Under the pieces are notes generated by a model. It was given only the letters and a program-made list of their open reading frames with translations, did no database searches and was not told the DNA's origin. Positions 24,468-32,584 of a stretch of 64,000 nucleotides of DNA are shown piece by piece (position 1 is the stretch's first letter; each line of letters opens with the position of its first letter). The position numbers and the translations under genes are program-made. The stretch covers positions 434,001 through 498,000 of the forward strand of contig DDFF01000007.1 in the NCBI GenBank assembly GCA_002337045.1, given 5' to 3'. The DNA is from Bacteroidetes bacterium UBA1935. GTDB taxonomy: Bacteria; Bacteroidota; Bacteroidia; Chitinophagales; Chitinophagaceae.

Positions 24468-26858
24468 TTAGAGTGCTAAGTCTGCATCGTCTGCAGCAGG
24501 TTGTTGTGGTTCTTGTTGCGGTTGTGCAGGCTGTTCGCCACCATTGTTGTGTTCACGACGCGGACGGTCTTCGCGAGGGCCACGGTTTTCGTTGCGGCGG
24601 TCGCCACCACCACGGCGGTCATCACGACGCGGGCCACGGTCATTGCGGTCTCCCCTGTCACCACGGTCGCTACGCTCACGTTTCTCAGGTTCTACATAAC
24701 CTTCAGGCTTTGGCATCAGTGCTTTGCGGCTCAGACGCAGTTTGCCCGTTTTAGGGTCTGTACCTATCAGCTTCACTTTTACCTTGTCACCTTCTTTCAT
24801 TACACCTTCCAGGCTGTCAAGACGGCTCCAGCTTATTTCAGAGATGTGCAGCAAACCTTGTTTGCCCGGCATAAACTCTACAAACGCGCCGAATGTCTGA
24901 ATACCTTTTACCACACCTTCGTAAGTTTCGCCAACTTCAGGTATAGCAACGATGCCCTTAATCCATTTCAATGCTTTTTCAATGCCATCTTTATTAGCAG
25001 AGAATATTTTCACTTCGCCGCGGTCGTTTACTTCTTCTATAGAGATAGTAGTACCCGTTTCGCGTTGAATTTCCTGAATGATTTTACCACCAGGTCCTAT
25101 CACAGCGCCGATAAATTCGCGGTCGATGTTGATTTGCTCGATGCGTGGTGCGTGCGGTTTCAGTTCTGCACGTGCAGCAGGGATACATTCATACATTGCA
25201 TCCAGAATGTGTAAACGTCCGCGACGTGCCTGTTCCAGTGCCTGCATCATAATATCCATGCTCAGGCCATCTACTTTAATATCCATTTGGATACCACAGA
25301 TACCATCGCGTGTACCGGTTACTTTAAAGTCCATATCACCCAAGTGATCTTCATCACCAAGGATGTCTGTCAGGATAGCAAACCTGTTGTTATCACCTGA
25401 TATCAGGCCCATTGCCACACCACTTACGTGTTTAGGCATTGGTACACCCGCATCCATCAGTGCCATAGAACCCGCACATACAGTAGCCATAGACGAAGAA
25501 CCGTTAGATTCCAGGATGTCTGACACTACACGTGTAGTATAAGGCCAAGCTTCACCAGCAGGCATCATCTGTGCCAGTGAACGTTTTGCCAGGTTACCGT
25601 GGCCCACCTCGCGACGGCCGGGGCCACGCATTGGTTTTGTTTCGCCTGTAGAGAACGGAGGGAAATTGTAGTGGAGTATAAATTTGGTATAATCAGATGT
25701 TGCTGCACTTTCTATCAGCAGTTCATCTTCTTTGGTACCTAATGTTACTGTAGTTAAAGACTGTGTTTCGCCACGTGTAAACAATGCAGAACCGTGCGGA
25801 GAAGGCAACAGATCTGTTTCCAGTGTCAGCACACGTACTTCATCCAGCTTACGGCCGTCAAGGCGCGTACGCTCGTCCAGCATCATATTGCGGATGATTT
25901 CTTTTTCCAGATCGTGGAAGATATCACCCAACAGTGCAAGGTCTTCTGCTTTTACCGGTGTTGCAAAACCCGGTACGGTAGTAGTACCGTCTTCGTTTGC
26001 TACCAGTGTAGCATCAAAAGCTTCGCGGATAGCTTTGAAAGCATCGCTGCGTTCGTGCTTGCCCAGTGCGCTTTTCGCTACTTTCAGAATATCTGCAGAT
26101 ACCAGCGTAGCTATATGTGCAGCCAACTCAGGATTAGTGTATGGCTTATCGTATTCACGTTTGCCGGTAACACCTTTCAGGTCGCGCAGTTGTTCCTGTG
26201 CTTTGATTTGTGCACGGATAGCAGCATGACCCAGTTCTATAGCTTTTACCACATCAGCTTCCTGACATTCTTTCGATTCGCCTTCCACCATCATGATGTT
26301 CTTTTCGGTAGCGGCAATGATGAAGTCCATGTCAGCATTAGCTAACTGGCTGCGGTATGGGTTGATAACGTATTCGCCGTTGATGCGGGCAACACGTACT
26401 TCAGATATTACTTCTTGTATAGGTACATCAGATACTGCGATGGCAGCAGACGCAGCCAAACATGCCAAAGAATCAGGCATTACTTCAGGATCGCTCGATA
26501 TCAGTGTAACCAGTACCTGTACTTCGCACAGATAATCATCCGGGAACAATGGACGCAGTGCGCGGTCTATCAAACGAGAGATTAATATTTCATAATCGCT
26601 CAGACGGCCTTCGCGTTTGAAGAAAGAACCAGGTATACGGCCTGCAGATGCAAACTTTTCTTGGTAATCTACAGTTAATGGGAAGAATGATTGACCTGGT
26701 TTAGGTTTTTGTGCAGCTACAACAGTAGCCAGCAGCATGGCGTTACCCATACGAACTACCACCGAACCATCAGCCTGACGGGCCATTTTGCCCGTTTCTA
26801 TACTTATCTCACGACCGTCGTCCAGTTTAAAGGACACGGAAATGGGCTTTGGAATCAT
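24468..26858 (-). CDS. pnp: Polyribonucleotide nucleotidyltransferase
   Basis: This 796-residue PNPase degrades RNA 3'-to-5' using phosphate and can add tails in reverse. It has the two RNase PH domains (family phrases SVSFKLDDGREISIETGK, LTTVTLGTKEDE, YNFPPFSTGE), a KH domain (FIGAVIGPGGKIIQEIQRET) and an S1 domain (GVVKGIQTFGAFVEFMPGKQGLLHISEI). Unlike E. coli PNPase it ends in a 60-80-residue low-complexity tail rich in Arg, Asp, Gly and Asn/Gln (RGDRGDRNDRGPRRDDRR). Such tails in RNA-binding proteins often aid RNA binding or condensation, but this is inference. The gene follows rpsO, the order seen in many bacteria. Confidence 0.97.
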   Translation of the reverse strand: MIPKPISVSFKLDDGREISIETGKMARQADGSVVVRMGNAMLLATVVAAQKPKPGQSFFPLTVDYQEKFASAGRIPGSFFKREGRLSDYEILISRLIDRALRPLFPDDYLCEVQVLVTLISSDPEVMPDSLACLAASAAIAVSDVPIQEVISEVRVARINGEYVINPYRSQLANADMDFIIAATEKNIMMVEGESKECQEADVVKAIELGHAAIRAQIKAQEQLRDLKGVTGKREYDKPYTNPELAAHIATLVSADILKVAKSALGKHERSDAFKAIREAFDATLVANEDGTTTVPGFATPVKAEDLALLGDIFHDLEKEIIRNMMLDERTRLDGRKLDEVRVLTLETDLLPSPHGSALFTRGETQSLTTVTLGTKEDELLIESAATSDYTKFILHYNFPPFSTGETKPMRGPGRREVGHGNLAKRSLAQMMPAGEAWPYTTRVVSDILESNGSSSMATVCAGSMALMDAGVPMPKHVSGVAMGLISGDNNRFAILTDILGDEDHLGDMDFKVTGTRDGICGIQMDIKVDGLSMDIMMQALEQARRGRLHILDAMYECIPAARAELKPHAPRIEQINIDREFIGAVIGPGGKIIQEIQRETGTTISIEEVNDRGEVKIFSANKDGIEKALKWIKGIVAIPEVGETYEGVVKGIQTFGAFVEFMPGKQGLLHISEISWSRLDSLEGVMKEGDKVKVKLIGTDPKTGKLRLSRKALMPKPEGYVEPEKRERSDRGDRGDRNDRGPRRDDRRGGGDRRNENRGPREDRPRREHNNGGEQPAQPQQEPQQPAADDADLAL

Positions 26859-26881
26859 GATAAAAAATTAAATGTGTACAT

Positions 26882-26916
26882 AAAAAACTATTCCCAACCA
26901 CCGGGTTGGGAATAGT
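26882..26916 (-). terminator. Terminator between rpsO and pnp
   Basis: Perfect 12-bp arms 26887-26898 and 26905-26916 (actattcccaac) are followed by TTTTTT on the minus strand, just past the rpsO stop. Some read-through to pnp is expected. Confidence 0.85.
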
Positions 26917-26929
26917 GTGTAAAGAGATA

Positions 26930-27202
26930 TTACTTGCGGAGACCCAGCTTTTCAATCAAAGCACGGTAACCGTTCAGGTTAGTGCGGCTCATATATTGCA
27001 GCAGGCGCTTACGCTGACCTACCATTACCATCAAACCGCGTTGGCTTGAGAAATCTTTTTTATTAGTCTTCAGGTGATTAGAAATATGGTTGATACGCTC
27101 TGTCAGCGTAGCTACCTGAGCCTCGATAGAACCTGTGTTCTTTTCGCTTCCACCAAATGTTTTAAAAATGTTTGCCTTTTTTTCAGCGCTTAAATGAGAC
27201 AT
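26930..27202 (-). CDS. rpsO: 30S ribosomal protein uS15
   Basis: The start is set to ATG 27202 (MSHLSAEKKANIFKTFG), since ORF extensions to 27208 and the TTG at 27211 only add three residues. The 90-residue protein has the uS15 pattern: TGSIEAQVATLTERINHISNHL and the KKDFSSQRGLMVMVGQRKRLLQYM central block. It binds the 16S rRNA central domain. A -7 box TATCTTTG lies upstream and a terminator lies downstream. pnp follows, as in many bacteria. Confidence 0.96.
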   Translation of the reverse strand: MSHLSAEKKANIFKTFGGSEKNTGSIEAQVATLTERINHISNHLKTNKKDFSSQRGLMVMVGQRKRLLQYMSRTNLNGYRALIEKLGLRK

Positions 27203-27243
27203 TTGCATCAAAATTTAATATATAACGACACTTTTTCGGACGG

Positions 27244-27251
27244 CAAAGATA
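27244..27251 (-). promoter_or_regulatory. -7 box of rpsO
   Basis: TATCTTTG on the minus strand, 42 bases before the rpsO ATG. I could not find a good TTTG -33 element at the right distance. Confidence 0.5.
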
Positions 27252-27412
27252 ATCAAATATTTGGCATTTATGATTTGTCGCACAGTATTTATCCTGAAAA
27301 AATAGAGAAAAATCATTATTTCTTCGTTAAAAACAGCCTCAAATAAGCATAATAAATAATACAAAAGCCTTTAATACCTATCTTTCCCACTTCCATCATC
27401 CCTTCAAAATCT

Positions 27413-27420
27413 TACCTTTG
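27413..27420 (+). promoter_or_regulatory. -7 box of argS
   Basis: TACCTTTG matches the Bacteroidota -7 element. It lies 21 bases before ATG 27442 and includes the TTG at 27418 that would otherwise be read as a start. Confidence 0.55.
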
Positions 27421-27441
27421 CAGCCTCAATTACCGTATCTA

Positions 27442-29247
27442 ATGACTATTGCAGCGCAGATAAAGCAAATTACAGAACAGGCACTGAAACATTTGTTCCC
27501 CGAAGCCGATATACAGGCTTCAATGATTACCGTAAACCAGACAAAACCTGAGTTTACGGGCGATTATACCATTGTTTTATTCCCTTTTGTAAAGCTGCTG
27601 CGACAAAAACCCGACGAACTGGGCAGGCAATTGGGCGACCATCTGGTGGCTACCCACAGCAACCTGTTTACTTCTTATGATATAGTAAGCGGCTTCCTGA
27701 ACCTGACAGTACAGGATAGTTTCTGGGCTACTTTCCTTACTAAAGAATATAACAACACCGCATTTGGCGAAAAACCAAAGAACGGCAAGAAGGTAATGGT
27801 AGAATACTCTTCTCCCAATACCAATAAGCCACTGCACTTTGGCCACCTGCGCAATATATTCCTCGGCTATGCTATGGCCGATGTACTGAAGGCGAATGGC
27901 TATGATGTGGTGAAAGCCAACCTGATAAATGACCGTGGTATCCACATCTGCAAATCGATGATTGCATGGATGCGCAATGCCAATGGCGCAACACCACAAA
28001 GCACCGGCATAAAAGGCGACCATCTGGTAGGTGATTATTATGTAGCGTTTAATGACATCTACAAAGCAGAAGTAAAACAACTGGTTGAGGGTGGCATGGA
28101 AGAAGCCGTTGCAGAGAAGGAAGCACCAATCATGAAAGAGGCTCAGGAACTGCTGCGTAAGTGGGAAGCTGGCGATAAAGAAGTATATAGCCTGTGGGAA
28201 ACTATGAATGGCTGGGTGTACGAAGGCTTTAACGAAAGCTATAAACGCCTTGGGGTAGACTTTGACAAGATGTACTACGAGAGCAATACTTATCTGTTAG
28301 GTAAAAGCCTTGTGGAAGAAGGGCTGAAAAAAGGTGTGCTGTATAAGAAAGATGATGGTAGTGTGTGGATAGACCTGACAGCTGATGGTCTTGACCAGAA
28401 ACTGCTGCTGCGTAGCGATGGCACTTCTGTATACATGACGCAAGACCTTGGTACTGCACAACTGAAGTATAACGACTGTGGCGGCCTTGACCAATCTATA
28501 TATGTAATAGCAGACGAGCAGAACTACCACATGCAGGTACTGAAGCTTATACTGCAAAAACTGGATGAACCATGTGCTGATGGTATCTATCACCTTTCTT
28601 ACGGCATGGTAGAACTGCCAAGCGGACGTATGAAGAGCCGTGAAGGTACGGTTGTAGATGCAGATGATATGATGGACGAGATGATTAGCATGTCTCGCCA
28701 GCAAACGGAAGAAGCAGGCAAAACTGAAGGCTTTACACAGGAAGAACTGGACAAACTTTACTATACCATTGGTATGGGTGCGTTGAAATTCTACCTGCTG
28801 CGTGTAGACCCTAAGAAGAAAATGATTTTCAACCCGAAAGAATCTATAGACCTGCATGGGTTTACAGCTACTTTCATACAATATGCACACGCACGTATCT
28901 GTTCTATCCTGCGCAAAGAAGGCTTGCCTTTGCTGCCTGATAACAACACATTTGCGTCGTTTGCACTGACACATGGCATAACACCTGCGGAGAAAAAACT
29001 GGCAGTAGCGCTGGAGCAATACCCTGCTGTACTGGAGAATGCTGCTGTAGAATATAACCCATCGCTGTTGTGTAACTACTGCTTTGCATTGGCACAGCAG
29101 TTCAATTCTTTCTACGACGAGCACAGCATCAGCAAGGCAGAAAATGAAGAGAAGAAACAACTGCGTCTGATACTGATTATCATGACCGCACAAACTATGC
29201 GCCATGCTATGAAGCTGCTGGGCATTGCACTACCGGAAAAAATGTAA
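27442..29247 (+). CDS. argS: Arginyl-tRNA synthetase
   Basis: This 601-residue class I synthetase charges tRNA-Arg. The start is set to ATG 27442; the TTG at 27418 lies in the -7 promoter box. The HIGH-type motif is in SSPNTNKPLHFGHLRN and the KMSKS-like motif is ELPSGRMKSREGTVVDADD. An N-terminal tRNA-recognition domain (about 1-110) and a C-terminal DALR anticodon-binding domain (AHARICSILRKEG to the end) are in place. It is a single-gene unit with an inverted-repeat region after the stop. Confidence 0.97.
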   Translation: MTIAAQIKQITEQALKHLFPEADIQASMITVNQTKPEFTGDYTIVLFPFVKLLRQKPDELGRQLGDHLVATHSNLFTSYDIVSGFLNLTVQDSFWATFLTKEYNNTAFGEKPKNGKKVMVEYSSPNTNKPLHFGHLRNIFLGYAMADVLKANGYDVVKANLINDRGIHICKSMIAWMRNANGATPQSTGIKGDHLVGDYYVAFNDIYKAEVKQLVEGGMEEAVAEKEAPIMKEAQELLRKWEAGDKEVYSLWETMNGWVYEGFNESYKRLGVDFDKMYYESNTYLLGKSLVEEGLKKGVLYKKDDGSVWIDLTADGLDQKLLLRSDGTSVYMTQDLGTAQLKYNDCGGLDQSIYVIADEQNYHMQVLKLILQKLDEPCADGIYHLSYGMVELPSGRMKSREGTVVDADDMMDEMISMSRQQTEEAGKTEGFTQEELDKLYYTIGMGALKFYLLRVDPKKKMIFNPKESIDLHGFTATFIQYAHARICSILRKEGLPLLPDNNTFASFALTHGITPAEKKLAVALEQYPAVLENAAVEYNPSLLCNYCFALAQQFNSFYDEHSISKAENEEKKQLRLILIIMTAQTMRHAMKLLGIALPEKM

Positions 29248-29253
29248 TTGGTG

Positions 29254-29323
29254 GGTTGATTGGTTGACTTGTTGATCAGGTTGTGCATCTACGTACAATA
29301 TGAAACCGGTCAACGAATCAACC
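29254..29323. repeat. GTTGA-rich inverted repeat between argS and the permease gene
   Basis: Bases 29254-29268 (ggttgattggttgac) and 29309-29323 (gtcaacgaatcaacc) are inverted copies with one mismatch, about 40 bases apart, with further GTTGA copies around. It lies between convergent genes without a clear T run. Confidence 0.6.
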
Positions 29324-29337
29324 AGTCAACTAATACA

Positions 29338-30570
29338 CTAATTGCTACGCAGGCTTGGCGCTTCTACCCTTGTGCTGCGAATGGCAGGATACCACGACGC
29401 CAGCAACCCTACAATAATGATGGTTGCTATTACCATCAATACATCTGTAAACTGTATGTGCACAGGGAATGCATCAACTACATAGGCGCCAGGCAGGGCT
29501 ATCCAGTTGAATTGTATTTGTCCCCAACAAACCAGCAGGCCTATAGTAAGCCCTGTAATACCACCCGTCAAAGACCACAACACACCCTCTGCCATAAATA
29601 TGCTGCGGATGGCACTACGCTCTGCCCCCATGGCTTTCAGTATAGCCATGTCTTTCTGTTTTTCCATTACCAATAGCGATAATGCGCCTATCATATTGAA
29701 AGAGGCAATCAACAATACAAGGAACAGAATACCATATATTGCCCACTTCTCTGAACGCATTACGAGGTACATGGTTTTGTTCTGCTCAAACTGTGTTTCT
29801 ATCACATAATCTTTGCCCAGTTGGGTTTGCAGTGTTTGCTTTACATCATCTGCATCTGTGCCGGGTTTCAGCTTCAGTTCTACAGAAGAATATTTGTTTT
29901 CTGCATTGAAGAGCTGCTGCACGACAGGCAAAGCTGCCAGTATATACTTACTATCAAAATCATCCTGCGCCTGAAAAGCACCATCGGCACGCAGCTTTTG
30001 CGAACGGAATGCACTCTGCGGGTTTATGGCAGCGTTTACAGAAGCATCAGGATAATACAACATCACCTCGCTGAATACATTGTCAGGATCGAGGCTTAAT
30101 AATGACATGAGTTGTATACCCAATATAGCAGTTGGTTCGGGCGAGGTAGCTACTGTGTTGCGCCCCTCGGTTACGTAGCGTTTGTAATTATTTACTTTAT
30201 CGTAAGATGCATCAATACCCTTTAGTTTGGCAACAAAAGGCTGGTCTTCGCTATTGATGAGTACATTATCTTCTATAACACGGGTAATGACTGCAATACC
30301 ACCTATGGTGCTGATAGTTTGATTCAGCTTATCGTCTACCTCAAAAAACTTGTTCTTGGCAGTGGTGATTTTTATCTCCGGGTAGAAAGCTTTGTATAAG
30401 TCGCTAATCAGATATTCAAAGCCATTGAACACTGATAGCAGGATAATCATAGCGGCACTGCCCACGGCAATGGCTACCATGCTGATGCGCGACAGTATGG
30501 GTACTGCATTGGCACTGCGCTTGCCGCGCAGGTATCGGATAGCTATTTGCCATACCAGTACCCTATTCAT
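29338..30570 (-). CDS. ABC transporter permease of the LolC/E-FtsX type
   Basis: This 410-residue permease has the N-terminal opening LVWQIAIRYLRGKRSANAVP and a first membrane segment (SRISMVAIAVGSAAMIILLSVF). A periplasmic MacB_PCD-like domain (about 70-270) and three more spans toward the C-terminus follow, with the phrase AILKAMGAERSAIRSIF near the third. This is the LolC/LolE/MacB type, which in lipoprotein release works with a LolD ATPase. No ATPase gene is next to it; it starts directly after rbfA with no gap. That it takes part in lipoprotein trafficking is likely from the family but not proven. Confidence 0.87.
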   Translation of the reverse strand: MNRVLVWQIAIRYLRGKRSANAVPILSRISMVAIAVGSAAMIILLSVFNGFEYLISDLYKAFYPEIKITTAKNKFFEVDDKLNQTISTIGGIAVITRVIEDNVLINSEDQPFVAKLKGIDASYDKVNNYKRYVTEGRNTVATSPEPTAILGIQLMSLLSLDPDNVFSEVMLYYPDASVNAAINPQSAFRSQKLRADGAFQAQDDFDSKYILAALPVVQQLFNAENKYSSVELKLKPGTDADDVKQTLQTQLGKDYVIETQFEQNKTMYLVMRSEKWAIYGILFLVLLIASFNMIGALSLLVMEKQKDMAILKAMGAERSAIRSIFMAEGVLWSLTGGITGLTIGLLVCWGQIQFNWIALPGAYVVDAFPVHIQFTDVLMVIATIIIVGLLASWYPAIRSTRVEAPSLRSN

Positions 30571-30963
30571 TTATTCGCCCTCAATATTTTGAGAACCGCC
30601 CATCGCTTTGCGATCTTCTTCTATCTTTTTGAACAACTCTTCCATTTTAAATACATAGTCGAGCGTATCATCCAAGTAAAACACCAATTCAGGTACACGG
30701 CGTAGTTGGTTCTTAACGCGCATACCCAGCAGTTTGCGGAACTCAGAGGTTTTCTCTCTGAATGTGTGCATCAGGCTTTCACTATCTTTTATCTGGAACA
30801 GTGACAAGTATACCCTGGCTTCCAGCAAATCGGGTGTTACCATCACTTTAGAAACAGACACCATACCACCATCTACCATGCTAAACCCTTCGCGCCTGAA
30901 GATGTCGCTCAGCTCCTCCATTATCAGTTGTCCTATCTGTTTCTGACGTTTACTTTCCTCCAT
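30571..30963 (-). CDS. rbfA: Ribosome-binding factor A
   Basis: This 130-residue protein has the type-II KH-like fold of RbfA. It begins at ATG 30963 (MEESKRQKQIGQLIMEELSD); the TTG just before is not needed. Conserved blocks are SVSKVMVTPDLLEARVYLS and LGMRVKNQLRRVPELVFYLDDTLDY. It binds the 30S subunit and assists 16S rRNA maturation. The LolC/E-type permease starts right after the stop with no gap, so they are cotranscribed. Confidence 0.94.
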   Translation of the reverse strand: MEESKRQKQIGQLIMEELSDIFRREGFSMVDGGMVSVSKVMVTPDLLEARVYLSLFQIKDSESLMHTFREKTSEFRKLLGMRVKNQLRRVPELVFYLDDTLDYVFKMEELFKKIEEDRKAMGGSQNIEGE

Positions 30964-31069
30964 CAATTGTCATTTTTTCGTTGTAAAGTTAACCTAAATT
31001 GGGGTACCTGTATCTTAATTGACCTAGTTTGCTTAAATTAGTGGGCTTAATAATAATATGATTCCCATA

Positions 31070-31951
31070 ATGAGAAAGTTACTATTGTTTTCTGCTATTG
31101 CGTTTACAACAGGCATGATGGCATGTAAAGAAAAAGGCCCTGCAATCAATTTCGGAGAAAGCAACACCCTTACAGATACTACCTATACCAAAACGCCCGA
31201 TGCTCCTGTAGGAAGAAAAGTATTGGTAGAGGAGTTTACAGGGGCAAAATGTACAAACTGTCCTGATGCTCGTGTACAATTGAAAACTATAGCTGATGCG
31301 CACCCGGGTAAGGTTATCGTTATGGAATTACACCCTGCAGACCACCCATTAGGACACCCTATTGAAGGCCTTTCAAAATATAACTTCAACATTCAGGATG
31401 TATCGGATATTTTCAAAATAATATTCAGAGGATACTTCCCATTGGGCATACCTACTGCAGGTATAGACAGGACCCTTGATGGCACTGACATATTGATAAA
31501 GCGAGCAAGTTGGGCTAATATTATTAATAGTAGATTAGCACAAACAAGCCCTGTGAAGCTTACACTTACTAACAGCTATGATGCTGCTAAAACAACAGGT
31601 ACCCTCAAAGTAAATATTGCTTACACTAAAACTGTAACAACTAAAAACTATGTATCAATAGCCATTATTGAAGATAATATAGTAGATGCGCAAGAATTCC
31701 CATTATACATAGATACATTTTATAATTTTCAACATGTATTCCGCAAGTCATTTACAGCAGCTGGTGGTAATGCAATAATTGACACAATTGGCACAAAAGA
31801 GCCTGGTCGCGTCTATGAAGGCAGTTTTAAATACACAGTCGATCCGGCATGGAAACCTGAAAACTGCCGTATAGTAGTTTGGGTACACAACAACGATGCA
31901 GATACCAAAGAAGTATTGCAGGTAGAAGAAATACATGTTAAGAACCCGTAG
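31070..31951 (+). CDS. Omp28-family lipoprotein with a CxxC thioredoxin-like site
   Basis: This 293-residue lipoprotein (start ATG 31070, lipobox GMMAC) belongs to the Omp28-related outer-membrane group. It has the characteristic LVEEFTGAKCTNCPDARV near residue 54, with the pair C61/C64. The rest is a thioredoxin-like alpha/beta part and a beta-rich C-terminal half (VSIAIIEDNIVDAQEFPLYIDT). In Porphyromonas Omp28 is a surface protein, but the biochemical role is not established. A paralogue in this window (51735) has lost the CxxC. A terminator follows directly. Confidence 0.85.
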   Translation: MRKLLLFSAIAFTTGMMACKEKGPAINFGESNTLTDTTYTKTPDAPVGRKVLVEEFTGAKCTNCPDARVQLKTIADAHPGKVIVMELHPADHPLGHPIEGLSKYNFNIQDVSDIFKIIFRGYFPLGIPTAGIDRTLDGTDILIKRASWANIINSRLAQTSPVKLTLTNSYDAAKTTGTLKVNIAYTKTVTTKNYVSIAIIEDNIVDAQEFPLYIDTFYNFQHVFRKSFTAAGGNAIIDTIGTKEPGRVYEGSFKYTVDPAWKPENCRIVVWVHNNDADTKEVLQVEEIHVKNP

Positions 31952-31978
31952 ATAATTAGAAAAAACTTTATTTTATTT

Positions 31979-32003
31979 GCCCTGATTATCAGGGCTTTTT
32001 TTT
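31979..32003 (+). terminator. Terminator after the Omp28 gene
   Basis: Arms 31979-31985 and 31989-31995 (gccctga / tcagggc) with a 3-base loop and eight T follow the stop. The next gene's predicted TTG overlaps the T run. Confidence 0.78.
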
Positions 32004-32547
32004 GTCAGTACACCTCAAAATATCCAAGTATCTGTCTGTGGTTTTAGCAATGCTAATACTTGCAGATATAGCAGGCTTTGCCCTGTGGAATGGTGTACGC
32101 GGTGTGTGCTATCACTATGTCCGCAGTCACAGGCAGGAAATAGCCATGCGCGATACTATTGCTATGTCTGCAGATAGTTATCAATCAGGCAAAGACTTCA
32201 TCAGGCATAAGGCAGATGAGATTGAATACCAAGGTCAGATGTTCGACATCAAGAAGCAAATTGCGAAAGGTGATAAAATTCTACTGATAGGGCACTACGA
32301 CAAGTTTGAGAACAAGCTGTTCAAACTACTGCACAAACTGCTGGATGACGATAACAAAGATGGAAGCAATATAAACAACAATAGCTTGCTATGTCTTGAC
32401 TGTATTATTCCACCACAACACATATCCCTCAAACTCTTCAGCTTCCAACGTCATAAATATCATTGCACTAACGATGATAACAATACACAACAATATACCA
32501 TACCCATCACTGCCCCACCAGAAATGACTGCCATCAGATACATCTGA
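32002..32547 (+). CDS. Small membrane-anchored protein before a TonB receptor
   Basis: This 181-residue protein has one N-terminal hydrophobic helix with a basic leader (MSVHLKISKYLSVVLAMLIL). A predicted exposed segment follows, with IEYQGQMFDIKKQIAKGDKI and GHYDKFENKLFKLLHKLLDDD. The C-terminal part is Cys- and His-containing (LLCLDCIIPP, FQRHKYHC). The start is TTG 32002, chosen because the basic leader fits a signal sequence, though GTG 32038 is also possible. I recall similar proteins of unknown function directly before TonB-dependent receptors in Bacteroidota. It may be a helper or sensor for the receptor 37 bases downstream. Confidence 0.6.
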   Translation: MSVHLKISKYLSVVLAMLILADIAGFALWNGVRGVCYHYVRSHRQEIAMRDTIAMSADSYQSGKDFIRHKADEIEYQGQMFDIKKQIAKGDKILLIGHYDKFENKLFKLLHKLLDDDNKDGSNINNNSLLCLDCIIPPQHISLKLFSFQRHKYHCTNDDNNTQQYTIPITAPPEMTAIRYI

Positions 32548-32584
32548 CAATAGGATAATACAGTCATTTTTAAAACAACACTTC

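Noticed and set aside
24501..26535. Long plus-strand frames opposite pnp
   Set aside because: They are antisense to a clear PNPase and have Cys/Phe/Ser-rich sequence without domain signals, so they are shadows of its codon bias.
32002..32038. GTG 32038 as start of the small membrane protein
   Set aside because: It is possible, but it removes the basic residues ahead of the membrane helix; TTG 32002 is preferred with low certainty.
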